This document shows positions 8,033 to 17,700 of a stretch of 64,000 nt of DNA, one piece after another; the stretch's first letter is position 1, and each line of letters begins with the position of its first letter. A model generated the notes under the pieces. It was not told the DNA's origin. It did no database searches and was given only the letters and a program-made list of their open reading frames with translations. Source of the stretch: Actinobacteria bacterium OV450 (GTDB lineage Bacteria > Actinomycetota > Actinomycetes > Streptomycetales > Streptomycetaceae); the NCBI GenBank assembly GCA_001298555.1, contig LJCW01000368.1:157879-221878 (forward strand), read 5' to 3'. Both the position numbers and the translations under genes were made by a program.

Positions 8033-8527
8033 TCAGCCGAGGTCGGTGGCCGGCTCGGTCGCGTAGCGGCTCATCGCGTCGATATTGGCCTGGGGCGTCA
8101 ACGGCCGGCCGCCGGTGAGCGCCTCTTGGAGGTCCCGGAAGTACTGCACGTACAGGTCCGGGGTGAACGTGCTGAGCATGACGGCGGGTTGGTCGGTCAG
8201 GTTCGCGAAGGTGTGAGGGGTGCCGGGCGCAACCACCACGAGCGTGCCCGTGGTGGCGTCGTGGTCCTCGTCCCCAACGGTGAACCGCACGGTCCCGGAG
8301 AGGACGTAGAAGCCCTCGTCGTGCTGGGAGTGGCGATGTTGCGGCGGTCCCTGGGTGTGCGGGGCGAGGACGGACTCGGTGATCGCGAGGCGGTGCCCGG
8401 TGTGGCTGCCGTCCTCCAGAACGCGCATGCGCGTGGTGCCCAGAACGATCGTCTCGCCGTCGCCGGGACGCACCACCGATACGGCGTGGCCGGCCTGTTG
8501 CGCGTTGGCCTTAAGTTCTTCGGTCAT
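8033..8527 (-). CDS. Cupin-domain protein
   Basis: A 164-residue protein from ATG 8527; a longer in-frame start at 8572 adds unlikely sequence. Both cupin motifs are present: PPQHRHSQHDEGFYVLSGTV with three histidines and a glutamate as likely metal ligands, and GTPHTFANL with the fourth ligand histidine. Such single-cupin proteins are often quercetinase/dioxygenase-like or small-molecule-binding. The metal site looks intact, so catalytic function is possible but the substrate is unknown. It is the first gene of a cupin-DoxX unit divergent from a LysR regulator. Confidence 0.88.
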   Translation of the reverse strand: MTEELKANAQQAGHAVSVVRPGDGETIVLGTTRMRVLEDGSHTGHRLAITESVLAPHTQGPPQHRHSQHDEGFYVLSGTVRFTVGDEDHDATTGTLVVVAPGTPHTFANLTDQPAVMLSTFTPDLYVQYFRDLQEALTGGRPLTPQANIDAMSRYATEPATDLG

Positions 8528-8582
8528 GCTCACAAGTGCACCGCCGGGGGCCTGGCGGTGTCCAAGACCCATCCCGCCGTGC

Positions 8583-8601
8583 CGATACCCCAGGGGTATC
8601 G
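8583..8601. promoter_or_regulatory. Perfect 19-bp palindrome, probable LysR operator
   Basis: CGATACCCC-A-GGGGTATCG is fully self-complementary around one central base and contains the T-N11-A pattern (ATAC-N7-GTAT) of LysR-type binding sites. It ends 8 bp before the GTG of the divergent LysR gene and lies 56 bp upstream of the cupin start, the expected place for autoregulation and control of the divergent unit. Confidence 0.75.
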
Positions 8602-8608
8602 TTGCAGC

Positions 8609-9460
8609 GTGGAGCTACGCACCTTGCGCTATTTCGTGGCCGTCGCCGAGGAACTCCACTTCGGCCGGGCCGCCACCCGACTGCACATGAGTCAGCCGCC
8701 GTTGAGTCGGGCGATCAAGCGGTTGGAGGCCGGTGTCGGGGCCCCGCTGTTCGCCCGCTCACCCTCAGGAGTCACACTCACTCCGGTGGGCGCAGTGCTG
8801 CTGGACGAGGCACGAGCCCTGCTCGACCATGCTGACCGCGTCCGCGTACGCGTCACCGCGGCAGCCGGCGCCGCGACCATCACCGTCGGCATCCTGGGCG
8901 ACGGCACCGACCCGGGAGTGTCCAGGCTGGCCGCCGCCTACCGCCGGACCCACCCCGGCGTCGACATCCGCATCCGCGACACCGATCTGACCGACCCGAC
9001 GTGCGGACTGCGCACCGGACTGGTCGACGTCGCCCTGACCCGGGCGCCCTTCGACGAGACCGCCCTGACGGTGCGTACGCTGCGAACCGATCCGGTCGGC
9101 GTCGTCCTGCGCGCAGACGATCCGCTGGCCCGCTGCGACCGGTTGCGGCTGGCCGAGCTGAGCGACCGCCGCTGGTTCCAGTTCCCGGTGGGCACCGACC
9201 CCGTCTGGCAGTCGTACTGGAACGGCGGCACCCCGCGCGAGGGCCCAGTGGTGCGCGCCGTCCAGGAATGCCTGCACGCCGTGCTGTGGAACGGCACGGT
9301 GGGGCTGGCCCCCCTCGGACACGACCTGCCGGCGGAGTTGGCCGTGGTGCCGCTGATCGACATGCCGCCGAGCCGAGTGGTGGCGGTGTGCAACGAAGGT
9401 GACACCAACCCGTTGATCCGGTCCTTCATCGAGATCGCCGCAGCGGCCTACCGGCCCTGA
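8609..9460 (+). CDS. LysR-family transcriptional regulator
   Basis: A 283-residue regulator started at GTG 8609. The N-terminal winged helix-turn-helix is typical: LRTLRYFVAVAEELHFGRAA, then LHMSQPPLSRAIKRLEAGVG. The remaining residues (about 90-283) form the two-lobed effector-binding domain (TITVGILGDGTDPG onward). It is divergent from the cupin-DoxX unit across a perfect palindrome immediately before its start. The effector is unknown. Confidence 0.93.
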   Translation: MELRTLRYFVAVAEELHFGRAATRLHMSQPPLSRAIKRLEAGVGAPLFARSPSGVTLTPVGAVLLDEARALLDHADRVRVRVTAAAGAATITVGILGDGTDPGVSRLAAAYRRTHPGVDIRIRDTDLTDPTCGLRTGLVDVALTRAPFDETALTVRTLRTDPVGVVLRADDPLARCDRLRLAELSDRRWFQFPVGTDPVWQSYWNGGTPREGPVVRAVQECLHAVLWNGTVGLAPLGHDLPAELAVVPLIDMPPSRVVAVCNEGDTNPLIRSFIEIAAAAYRP

Positions 9461-9564
9461 GCGCGCGGTGACCGGGGCTGGAGCTTCCACTCCCGATCCT
9501 TGCCCACCCTTTGATCGTATGGGCCGGTCTTTTCGCGCCTGCGCTTCGAGCCGGGTGCGGAAGG

Positions 9565-9900
9565 TCAGAGCTCGGGTTGGTGACGTGTGTCGATGACGAG
9601 CAGCCACTCGTCGCCGCGGTCCTCGACGGTGAAGCCGGCGTTGCGGAAGGCGGCCGCCAGTGCGAGTCCGAAGGCGTGGCGCAGCCCTGGGGGCTCGGGT
9701 GGGGGAGCGGTGCGGGAGCGGCGGGGGCCGCGGCGGCGCACGCGCAGGCGCTGGACATCCTCGGGCATCCAGCCGACCATGGCTCCGCGGGCGTGCTGGA
9801 GCACGTGGACACCCTCGGCATGGGTTTCGGCGCGTGCGAATCCGGCTTCGGTCAGCACGGTACGCACGGCCTGTAGGAACTGTTCTTCCTGATCTTCCAC
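9565..9900 (-). CDS. Hypothetical protein, 111 residues
   Basis: Read from GTG 9900 as MEDQEEQFLQAVRTVLTEAG onward. The first 45 residues and the last 40 (AFGLALAAAFRNAGFTVEDR, then GDEWLLVIDTRH) each look like a helix-turn-strand unit, separated by a basic, proline-rich linker, so the protein may be a loose internal duplication. I do not recognise the family. It is flanked by small hydrophilic protein genes of the same orientation. Confidence 0.55.
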   Translation of the reverse strand: MEDQEEQFLQAVRTVLTEAGFARAETHAEGVHVLQHARGAMVGWMPEDVQRLRVRRRGPRRSRTAPPPEPPGLRHAFGLALAAAFRNAGFTVEDRGDEWLLVIDTRHQPEL

Positions 9901-10084
9901 GGTGAGAACTGTAGAGCTGTCGCCTCCCCTTGGCGGGGACTGAAACCACCGGCCGCCGGCCGCCCTCTGCCCGCGCGGACGGGGCGGCTGGCCTTCCCGC
10001 CGGTCGGCTGGGAGCGCGGGCGGCTCGGCATCGACGGCGGGCCCTGACGCCGAGTGTGCCTGCGACTCAAGCAGCAGCACGTGA

Positions 10085-10126
10085 CAGAGCCCGGCCGGGG
10101 CGCTCGGGGCGTCCGGCCGGGCTCTG
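10085..10126. terminator. Strong hairpin downstream of the 64-residue gene
   Basis: Perfect 14-bp arms, CAGAGCCCGGCCGG and its complement, flank a 14-nt loop. The hairpin sits just past the stop of the minus-strand gene at 10148-10342. There is no U-tract, as is common for streptomycete terminators. Confidence 0.65.
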
Positions 10127-10147
10127 CGTGCGTGGGGTGCCGTGCTG

Positions 10148-10342
10148 TCAGACCTCGTCGTCGCGCAGGTCGCGTTCTTCGTGCAGCGGGTCGTCCTCGC
10201 GGCGCGTGATCTCATCAGGGCCTTTGCCGCGGGAGGGGGCGCTGGGCTCGGGGTGCACGGGGTCCTGTCCGGGCCTGACGGGACGCTGCTGCTCCTCTCG
10301 GCCCTTGCCCGGCTCTTGGCGCTTGTCCTTCATACCGCCCAT
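10148..10342 (-). CDS. Small hydrophilic protein, unknown function
   Basis: Sixty-four residues from ATG 10342, which has AAGGGAG upstream. The product is almost entirely charged and polar (MKDKRQEPGKGREEQQRPVR near the start, REDDPLHEERDLRDDEV at the end), with no hydrophobic core, so it is predicted to be disordered. A strong hairpin lies immediately downstream. Streptomycetes carry many such small stress-associated proteins; no function can be assigned. Confidence 0.55.
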   Translation of the reverse strand: MGGMKDKRQEPGKGREEQQRPVRPGQDPVHPEPSAPSRGKGPDEITRREDDPLHEERDLRDDEV

Positions 10343-10512
10343 GACGGCGACTCCCTTGCTGCGCGCGGTGTATGGATTACTTTTCGCCCACACTGACACG
10401 AAGCGTCACTTCTCGCACCCTCTCGGATACGGGGGGTGGCGGGAGGGTGATGCGTGCGGGACCCGGATGCGCCGGCAGGCTCGGCTGGGACGGTGGGAGC
10501 CGACGCGAGCCC

Positions 10513-10719
10513 TCAGTTGTGACCGGAGCCCTTCTTCACCTTCTCCCCCTTCTTCGCTCCAGGGCGCTGGGCCTGGGAGCTGGGGGTGAGAGGGTCACCC
10601 GCCTCTCCGTCCTTCCTGCCGGGCATCACCGCTTCTTCGGCTTCACGGCGGGCTTCGCGGTCTCCGCTCTCCCCAGGTGCCTGGGACGGAGTTGTCCGGG
10701 GGTGTTCGCGCTTGGTCAT
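10513..10719 (-). CDS. Small disordered charged protein
   Basis: Sixty-eight residues beginning MTKREHPRTTPSQAPGESGD, with a near-ideal AGAGGAG ribosome binding site five bases before the ATG. The sequence is rich in Glu, Lys, Arg, Gly and Pro, ends in a basic KKGEKVKKGSGHN tail and has no hydrophobic segment. Function unknown. The strength of the ribosome binding site argues that it is really translated. Confidence 0.6.
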   Translation of the reverse strand: MTKREHPRTTPSQAPGESGDREARREAEEAVMPGRKDGEAGDPLTPSSQAQRPGAKKGEKVKKGSGHN

Positions 10720-10809
10720 GTTTCTCCTCTGGCTCTCGTAACGGAGGGTCGTCGTCTCCACTCGGCCCCGGCAGGCGCCTGCCCGGCTCTCCTGTGCCCA
10801 CACGCTGAT

Positions 10810-10851
10810 TCCCGCAGTCGATTTTTCGAGTGCTCGACATCGACTGCGGGA
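10810..10851. repeat. Large nested inverted repeat
   Basis: Perfect 13-bp arms (TCCCGCAGTCGAT and complement) enclose a 16-nt loop that contains a second inverted repeat, TCGAG-TG-CTCGA. It lies between the epimerase stop (10977) and the next minus-strand gene, so it may be a terminator or RNA structure. The length and nested symmetry are greater than usual. Confidence 0.6.
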
Positions 10852-10976
10852 GAAGGCGAGGGGACGCTGCACCTGAGGCGCAGGGCCAGGTGGGTGGTAT
10901 TCGACCGCGACGACGGCGGCGCCGCGAAGGCACGTGCCGAGGGCTCGGCCGTGCGTACGTTCGCGCCCGGCACGGG

Positions 10977-11990
10977 TCAGTGGCGGGTGGCGCCGGCCAG
11001 TGGTTCCGTGTCGGCCCCGGCGCCGGCGCGCAGCCCGGCCAGGAACTCCTGGAGCGCCTCCACGGACGTGTGGCGCGGGATCCAGCCCAGCTCTTCGCGT
11101 GCCCGGCCGGCGTCGAGAAGCGGCAGCCGCAGCACCGCGTCCAGCAGCCCCGGTGCGGCCGGGACGATGTGGAGGCGCCAGGCGGCGGAGAGTGCCGACC
11201 GTGCTGCTGCGGCCGGCAGCCGGATCGTCCGGGCGTCGAGCAGCCTGCCGATGGACCCGCTGTCGAGGACAGGGTCGCTGACCAGGTTGAACGGGCCCCG
11301 CACGGGTCGCACCACGGCTGCCCGGTAGGCGTCGGCCGCGTCGTCGGTGTGCAGCACCTGGAACCGCAGGCCGCGGACGCCGGGCACGGCGGGCAGCAAG
11401 CCGGGCCGCACGAGCCACCACGGCAGCAGGTGTCCGGCGAAGATCCGCCGCTGCTCCGACGCGGCCGCCAGCTTGAACAGGAATCCCGGCCGCATCCGCA
11501 CCACCCGCATCTGCGGATGCGCCAGCTGGAAGCCGTCCAGGTACCGCTCCAGGTACGCCTTCTCCCGGGTATAGGCAGCCCCGGGCCAGCCGTGAGTGGG
11601 CCAGGACTCGTCCACAGGCCGGCCGTCCTCGGGGCCGGGCGAGTAGGCCCCGACCGACGAGGCGTGCACCAACGCGTGCACTCCGTTGCGCGCGCAGGCC
11701 TCGAAGACGCGGACCGAGCCGAGGACGTTCGTCCGCCAGGTTTCCACCGGGTCGTGGGTGGGCTGGAACTTCCACGCGAGGTGCACCACGGCGTCGGCGC
11801 CGCGGAAGAGGGCGTCGAGGTCACTGCCGCCGGGGTCGACGTCCGCGACCTCCCAGCGCACCCGGTCCAGCCGGTGGCCCGGCAGGCGGCGCGCGACACC
11901 CGTCACCTGGGACACCGCTGGATCGAGCGCCAGAGCGCGGACCACGCTGGTGCCCGCGTTGCCGGTCGCTCCGGTCACCACGACCCTCAT
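10977..11990 (-). CDS. NAD-dependent epimerase/dehydratase (extended SDR)
   Basis: A 337-residue extended SDR. It has the nucleotide-binding GATGNAG at residues 7-13, a conserved VVHLAWKFQPT strand and a catalytic YTREK (Tyr140, Lys144). The C-terminal half is the variable substrate domain (WWLVRPGLLPAVPGVRGLRF region). The ATG at 11990 overlaps the upstream stop as TGATG, indicating translational coupling; an ATG at 11999 is an alternative. The reaction is probably on a nucleotide sugar or related substrate but cannot be specified. Confidence 0.85.
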   Translation of the reverse strand: MRVVVTGATGNAGTSVVRALALDPAVSQVTGVARRLPGHRLDRVRWEVADVDPGGSDLDALFRGADAVVHLAWKFQPTHDPVETWRTNVLGSVRVFEACARNGVHALVHASSVGAYSPGPEDGRPVDESWPTHGWPGAAYTREKAYLERYLDGFQLAHPQMRVVRMRPGFLFKLAAASEQRRIFAGHLLPWWLVRPGLLPAVPGVRGLRFQVLHTDDAADAYRAAVVRPVRGPFNLVSDPVLDSGSIGRLLDARTIRLPAAAARSALSAAWRLHIVPAAPGLLDAVLRLPLLDAGRAREELGWIPRHTSVEALQEFLAGLRAGAGADTEPLAGATRH

Positions 11991-12553
11991 CACGCCCACC
12001 CCGCCCTCGCCGCACGGCGGCTGCGGTGCGGGGCGGCAGGCACCTGCGGGGAGACGCCGCGCAGGGCGCGGTCCACGGCCGCCAGCCGCAGGCTCTCCAG
12101 CGCACCGGCCTGGCGTTCCGCGCGTGCCAGCAGCCGGGCCATGGCCTCGGCGTCCAAGCGGGGTTCGGTGTGGGCCAGGGTGTGCAGGGTCCGCCAGAGT
12201 TCCTTCTTGCCCTCCACGCCCATCCGGATCGCCTCCAGCTCGAGGACGTCGCTCAGGGGCGAACGCGTGAGGATTCTGCCGTTGCCCTTCAGCCGGCCCG
12301 CCTGGGCGGCGGCGACGCCCAGCAGGCCGCGGACGTGGTTCACGGGCACGTCGAGTGAGGTCATGATCTCGCGCAGGCTGTCGCGGTCTTCGGTGACTTC
12401 CTCGATGAGCAAGGCGAGCCGTGGTCCGGCGTCGGAGTCGCGGTGGGCGCGTGCCAGCCGCTTGAGCAGGGAGATTCCAGACCCCGCCCCGGTCAGATGG
12501 TCATTGAGGTAGATGCCCAGCAGACGGTGGGGATCCGAGGCGATGCGTTTCAT
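11990..12553 (-). CDS. Hypothetical helical protein, possibly ferritin-like
   Basis: A 187-residue, alpha-helical, Leu/Ala/Arg-rich protein starting MKRIASDPHRLLGIYLNDHL, with GGAGAG upstream. It includes LALLIEEVTEDRDSLREIMT and LSDVLELEAIRMGVEGKKEL, spacing that suggests a four-helix bundle, but I see no clear EXXH iron site. Streptomycete proteins with this opening exist, but I do not know a function. It is translationally coupled to the epimerase (TGATG). Confidence 0.6.
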   Translation of the reverse strand: MKRIASDPHRLLGIYLNDHLTGAGSGISLLKRLARAHRDSDAGPRLALLIEEVTEDRDSLREIMTSLDVPVNHVRGLLGVAAAQAGRLKGNGRILTRSPLSDVLELEAIRMGVEGKKELWRTLHTLAHTEPRLDAEAMARLLARAERQAGALESLRLAAVDRALRGVSPQVPAAPHRSRRAARAGWA

Positions 12554-12956
12554 GGCACTCTCCGATCGGTCGTGGCGACCAAGCTGCGCGGCGGCCGGCA
12601 CCGGAGGGCGCGCGGCCCGTGCTGCGCACTGCCTGACGGGGTTCTGCGGAGCACGAGCGCGCCCCACGTGCCACACGTGCCGTAACAGGGCGGCTGTGGA
12701 CGTGTCGCTCCGGGCCCACCGGGCGTCTTCCCCCGTTTGGATGCTCGACACACGCCCGGCCCCACGGCGTCGGTGCCCGCTGACGCAGGGCGGGCGCGGC
12801 AACCCGGGGCGGCGCATCGTGACGTGGTCCCTGCCCGGACGAGGGGCCGTACCGGACGGTGTACCCGGCGGCGGTTTCATCGCGGCCCCAGCGGTTAGCC
12901 GCAGTACGGGCCCGTCCGTGCCCGGCGGCCCGTCTGCGGCGTGGAGGAGTTGGCTG
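12554..12956. promoter_or_regulatory. Divergent intergenic region with two CACGTG palindromes
   Basis: About 400 bp between the minus-strand helical protein and the plus-strand ThDP enzyme. Two CACGTG hexamers at 12665-12670 and 12674-12679 (9-bp spacing) are the only notable symmetry. The region should hold promoters for both directions. No gene was seen. Confidence 0.4.
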
Positions 12957-14744
12957 ATGAAGATTTCCGACTACGTTCTGGAACGCCTGCGGGACTGGGA
13001 GGTCGAGCACGTCTTCGCGTACCCGGGCGACGGGATCAACGGGCTCCTTGCCGCGTGGGGCCGCGCCGAGAACAAGCCCCAGTTCGTGCAGGCCCGGCAC
13101 GAGGAGATGGCGGCGTTCCAGGCGGTCGGCTACGCGAAGTTCTCCGGCCGCACCGGAGTGTGCGCGGCCACCTCCGGCCCGGGCGCGATCCACCTGCTCA
13201 ACGGCCTCTACGACGCGAAGCTCGATCACGTCCCGGTGGTGGCGATCGTCGGGCAGACCGACCGCAGCGCCATGGGTGGCTCCTACCAGCAGGAGGTCGA
13301 CCTGGCGAGCCTGTACAAGGACGTGGCCTCGGAGTTCTGCGAGGTGGTCACCGTCCCCGCCCAGCTGCCGAACGTGCTGGACCGCGCTATGCGCATCGCC
13401 GCCACGCGGCGCACCGTCACCGCGGTGATCATTCCGGCCGACGTGCAGGAACTCGACTACGAGCCCCCCGCACACGCGTTCAAGCAGGTCCCCTCCAGCC
13501 TCGGAGTCCCGCACTATGCGCCCGTCCCCGCCGAGGAGGACCTCGCCAGGGCGGCGGAGGTCCTGAACGCGGGCGACAAGGTCGCGATGCTGATCGGGCA
13601 GGGGGCCCGGCACGCCCGGCCCGAGGTCGAGCAGGTCGCCGGCCTGCTCGGCGCCGGCGTGGCGAAGGCCCTGCTCGGCAAGGACGCGCTGCCCGACACG
13701 CTGCCGTATGTCACCGGGTCGGTCGGGCTGCTCGGCACCCGCGCCTCCTACGAGCTGATGCGGGACTGCGACACCCTGCTCGTGGTCGGCTCGAGCTTCC
13801 CGTACACCCAGTTCCTGCCCGACTTCGGCCAGGCCAGGGCGGTGCAGATCGACCTCGACCCGTCCATGGTCGGATTGCGCTACCCCTTCGAGGTCAATCT
13901 CGTCGGGGACGCCGGCGTGACGCTGCGCCGACTGCTCCCGATGCTGCAGGCCAAACAGGACGACAGCTGGCGCAAGACGGTCGAGGACAACGCCGCACGC
14001 TGGTGGGAGGTGATGCAGCGCCGCGCCGAGGTGAGCGCGGACCCGGTCAACCCCGAGTACGTCGTCCACGCTCTGGACGCGCTGCTCCCCGAGAACGCGA
14101 TCGTGGCGGCGGACTCGGGGTCGGCGGCCAACTGGTATGCCCGTCATCTGCGTTTCCGTGACGGGATGCGCGGCTCGCTGTCCGGGACGCTGGCGACGAT
14201 GGGGCCCGGTGTGCCGTATGCGATCGGGGCGAAGTTCGCGCACCCGGACCGGCCGGCGATCGCGATCGTCGGTGACGGGGCCATGCAGATGAACGGACTC
14301 GCTGAGCTGATCACCGCCGCGAAGTACTACCGGGAGTGGTCGGACCCGCGCCTGGTGGTGGCCGTGCTGAACAACCACGATCTGAACCAGGTCACGTGGG
14401 AGATGCGGGCGATGCAGGGCGCTCCGCAGTTCGAGCCCTCGCAGAGCCTGCCCGACGTCCGGTACGCCGACGTCGCCCAGCTGTTCGGCCTGTACGGGGC
14501 GAGGGTGGAGCGGCCCGAGGACGTGGAGCCGACGTGGCGTCAGGCGCTCGCGGCGGACCGGCCGTTCGTCATCGACTTCCGCACCGACCCGGCGGTGCCG
14601 CCGATCCCGCCGCACGCCTCCTGGGACCAGATCAAAGCCGCCGCCCTGTCCGTGCTCAAAGGCGACAGCGACCGGACATCGGTGGTCCAGCAGGGTGTGA
14701 AGGCGAAGATCCAGGAGTTCCTGTCCGGCCACGGGAGGAGCTGA
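12957..14744 (+). CDS. Thiamine-diphosphate-dependent enzyme (pyruvate oxidase/acetolactate synthase-like)
   Basis: A 595-residue ThDP enzyme with all three domains. The N-terminal PYR domain (HVFAYPGDGINGLLAAWGRA) carries the cofactor-activating glutamate in QARHEEMAAFQAVGYAKFSG. A central domain follows. The C-terminal PP domain has GDG at residue 439 and Asn-Asn at 472, the metal/diphosphate motif. Overall it resembles pyruvate oxidase or decarboxylases of 2-oxo acids rather than the biosynthetic acetolactate synthase. The ATG at 12957 follows GTGGAGGAG. It sits 3 bp before the FAD/Fe-S dehydrogenase gene, so the two are probably cotranslated and may process the same metabolite. Confidence 0.88.
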   Translation: MKISDYVLERLRDWEVEHVFAYPGDGINGLLAAWGRAENKPQFVQARHEEMAAFQAVGYAKFSGRTGVCAATSGPGAIHLLNGLYDAKLDHVPVVAIVGQTDRSAMGGSYQQEVDLASLYKDVASEFCEVVTVPAQLPNVLDRAMRIAATRRTVTAVIIPADVQELDYEPPAHAFKQVPSSLGVPHYAPVPAEEDLARAAEVLNAGDKVAMLIGQGARHARPEVEQVAGLLGAGVAKALLGKDALPDTLPYVTGSVGLLGTRASYELMRDCDTLLVVGSSFPYTQFLPDFGQARAVQIDLDPSMVGLRYPFEVNLVGDAGVTLRRLLPMLQAKQDDSWRKTVEDNAARWWEVMQRRAEVSADPVNPEYVVHALDALLPENAIVAADSGSAANWYARHLRFRDGMRGSLSGTLATMGPGVPYAIGAKFAHPDRPAIAIVGDGAMQMNGLAELITAAKYYREWSDPRLVVAVLNNHDLNQVTWEMRAMQGAPQFEPSQSLPDVRYADVAQLFGLYGARVERPEDVEPTWRQALAADRPFVIDFRTDPAVPPIPPHASWDQIKAAALSVLKGDSDRTSVVQQGVKAKIQEFLSGHGRS

Positions 14745-14747
14745 CCC

Positions 14748-17700
14748 ATGCTGTCCGAGCAGGAGGTGGATCTGGCCGCGCTCGAGCGGGCGCTGCGGGC
14801 CGAGGTGGACGGCGAGGTCCGCTTCGACGCGGGAAGCCGCGGCGCGTACGCGACCGACGGCTCGAACTACCGGCAGGTCCCGCTCGGCGTCGTGGTGCCG
14901 CGCAGCGTGGAGGCCGGCGCCGCGGCGGTGGCCGTCTGCTCGCGGTTCGCCGCGCCCGTCCTCTCCCGTGGCGGCGGTACCAGTCTCGGTGGGCAGTGCA
15001 CCAACGCGGCCGTGGTGATCGACTGGACCAAGTACTGCCACCGGCTGATCTCGGTTGACCCGGGGGCATGGACCTGCGTGGTCGAGCCGGGCATCGTCCT
15101 GGACGATCTCAACCGCCGGCTCGCCCCGCACAAACTGAAGTTCGGGCCGAAGCCGTCCACGCACACGCACTGCGCGCTGGGCGGCATGATCGGCAACAAC
15201 AGCTGCGGCGCGTCCGCCCAGGCGTACGGCAAGACCGCCGACAACGTCAGCCGCCTGGAGGTCCTCACCTACGAGGGCACCCGGTTCTGGGCCGGGCCGA
15301 CCGACGAGGACGAGTATGCGCGGATCGTGGCCGCTGGCGGCTCGCGGGCCCGGCTCTACCAGGGGCTGCGCGATGTCGCCGGCAGGCACCTGGCCGACAT
15401 CCGCACCGGCTACCCGAAGATCCCGCGCCGCGTGTCCGGCTACAACCTCGACTCCCTGCTCCCGGAGAACGGCTTCGACGTCGCCCGGGCGCTGGTCGGC
15501 AGCGAGGGGACCCTCGTCACCGTCCTTCGCGCGGAGCTGCAGCTGGTCGAGGTCCCGGCCGCCGAAGCACTGCTGGTCCTGGGCTTCGACGACATCTACC
15601 GGGCCGCCGACGCCGTACCCCGACTCCTGGAGCACAGCCACCCCACCCAGCTGGAGGCCATCGACGGGCGCATGGCGCAGCTGATGCGCGAGGAGCACGC
15701 CCATCTCGACTCCCTGGACAGCCTGCCGGAAGGCGAGAGCTGGCTGCTGCTGCAGTTCACCGGTGACACGAAGGAGGAGGCGGACGAGCAGGCGATGGAG
15801 GTGCTGCGGGCGCTGGGCCGCGGTGATGACGACCCGCGGGTCGCGCTCTCCGATGATCCGGCGCGCGAGCAGGAGATGCTCAGGGCCCGCGAGGCGGGCC
15901 TCGGCGTGACGGCACGGCCGCCGGACGGCTCGGAGACCTGGGAGGGCTGGGAGGACTCGGCGGTGGCGCCGGAGAGGCTGGGTGACTACCTGCGCGACCT
16001 GGAGCGGCTCTTCAACAGGTACGGCTACCAGCAGGCCTCCCTGTACGGGCACTTCGGGCAGGGCTGCGTGCACACCCGCATCCCCTTCGAACTACGCGAC
16101 GGCAAAGGCGTCCAAGCGTTCAGGGCGTTCCTGTTCGACGCCGCGGACCTGGTCTCCTCCTACGGCGGGTCACTGTCCGGTGAGCACGGCGACGGGCAGG
16201 CCCGCGGTGAACTGCTGCCCCGCATGTTCACCCCCGCGCTGATGGAGGCGATGGGTGAGGTGAAGGCGCTGTTCGACCCGGGCAACCGGATGAACCCCGG
16301 CAAGGTCGTGCACCCGCACCGCGTCGACAGCGACATGCGCATCGGCGCCACCTGGCGGCCCGAGTCGCAGAGCACGTACTTCGCGTACCCGGATGACGGG
16401 AACGACTTCGGCCAGGCGGTGTTGCGCTGCGTGGGAATCGGAAACTGCCGCACTCAACAGGGCGGCGTGATGTGTCCCTCCTACCGGGCCACCGGCGAGG
16501 AGGAACACTCCACCCGCGGCCGGGCGCGCCTGCTCTTCGAGATGCTCGGGGGACACGACGATTCGCCGATCACCGGCAGCTGGCGCTCCACAGAGGTACG
16601 CGACGCTCTGGACCTGTGCCTGGCCTGCAAGGGCTGCAAGTCCGACTGCCCGGTCGGGGTCGACATGGCCACCTACAAGGCCGAGTTCCTCGCCCACCAC
16701 TACCAGGGGCGGCTCCGCCCGGCCGCCCACTACGCGATGGGCTGGCTTCCGCTGTGGACACGGCTTGCGCGTGTCGCTCCGGCCCTGGCCAACGCCGCAC
16801 TCCACGCCCCCGGCCTGAGCCGGATCGGGAAAGTGCTGGCCGGGATCGCCCCGCAGCGCGATGCGCCCCTGTTCGCCGACGAATCGTTCCGGGAATCCTG
16901 GCACCGATCCGGCAGGCCGCAGCCCGATCCGGGCGATCCGCGGACGGTGCTGCTGTGGCCGGACACCTTCACCGACCACTTCCACCCGCACATCGCCGAC
17001 GCCGCCGTGCGCGTCCTGGAGGACGCCGGGTTCCGGGTCGGCGTGCCGGACGGGCCGGTGTGCTGCGGTTTGACGTGGATCTCCACCGGCCAACTGGCCA
17101 CCGCCACGAAGGTCCTGCGACGCACCACCGCAGTGCTGAGGCCGTGGTTGGAGGCCGGTACGCCGATCGTCGGACTCGAACCCTCCTGCACCGCGGTCTT
17201 CCGCAGTGACGCCCCGGACCTGCTCGCCGGTGACCAGGACATCGTCCGCCTCGCGGCCCAGACGCGTACCTTCGCCGAACAACTCGTCAACCACGCCCCC
17301 GACGGCTGGCAGCCCCCGCAGCTGAGCCGGGCGGCGACCGTGCAGACCCACTGCCACCAGCACGCCGTCCTCGGAGCCGATCCGGACCGCGAACTGATGC
17401 GCCGCGCGGGACTGGACGCGGAGGTGCTCGACGAGGGGTGCTGCGGCCTGGCCGGCAATTTCGGCTTCGAGCGGGAACACTACGACCTCTCGCAGGTCAT
17501 CGCCGAGCAGGGCGTACTGCCCGCCGTACGCGACACCGCGCCGGGCGCGTTCGTCCTTGCGGACGGCTTCAGCTGCCGCACCCAGATCGACCAGGCCGGC
17601 ACCGGCCGCCGAGCGGTGCACCTGGCCGAGGCCCTGGCCCTGGCCCTGGACGGCCCACCGCCCGCGGACCACCCCGAGCAGTCCGTCCCGCGCCCGCAGG

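Noticed and set aside
12501..16073. A 1190-residue minus-strand open frame across the ThDP and FAD/Fe-S genes
   Set aside because: High-GC shadow of two well-supported plus-strand genes; His/Gly/Arg-rich translation with no domain.
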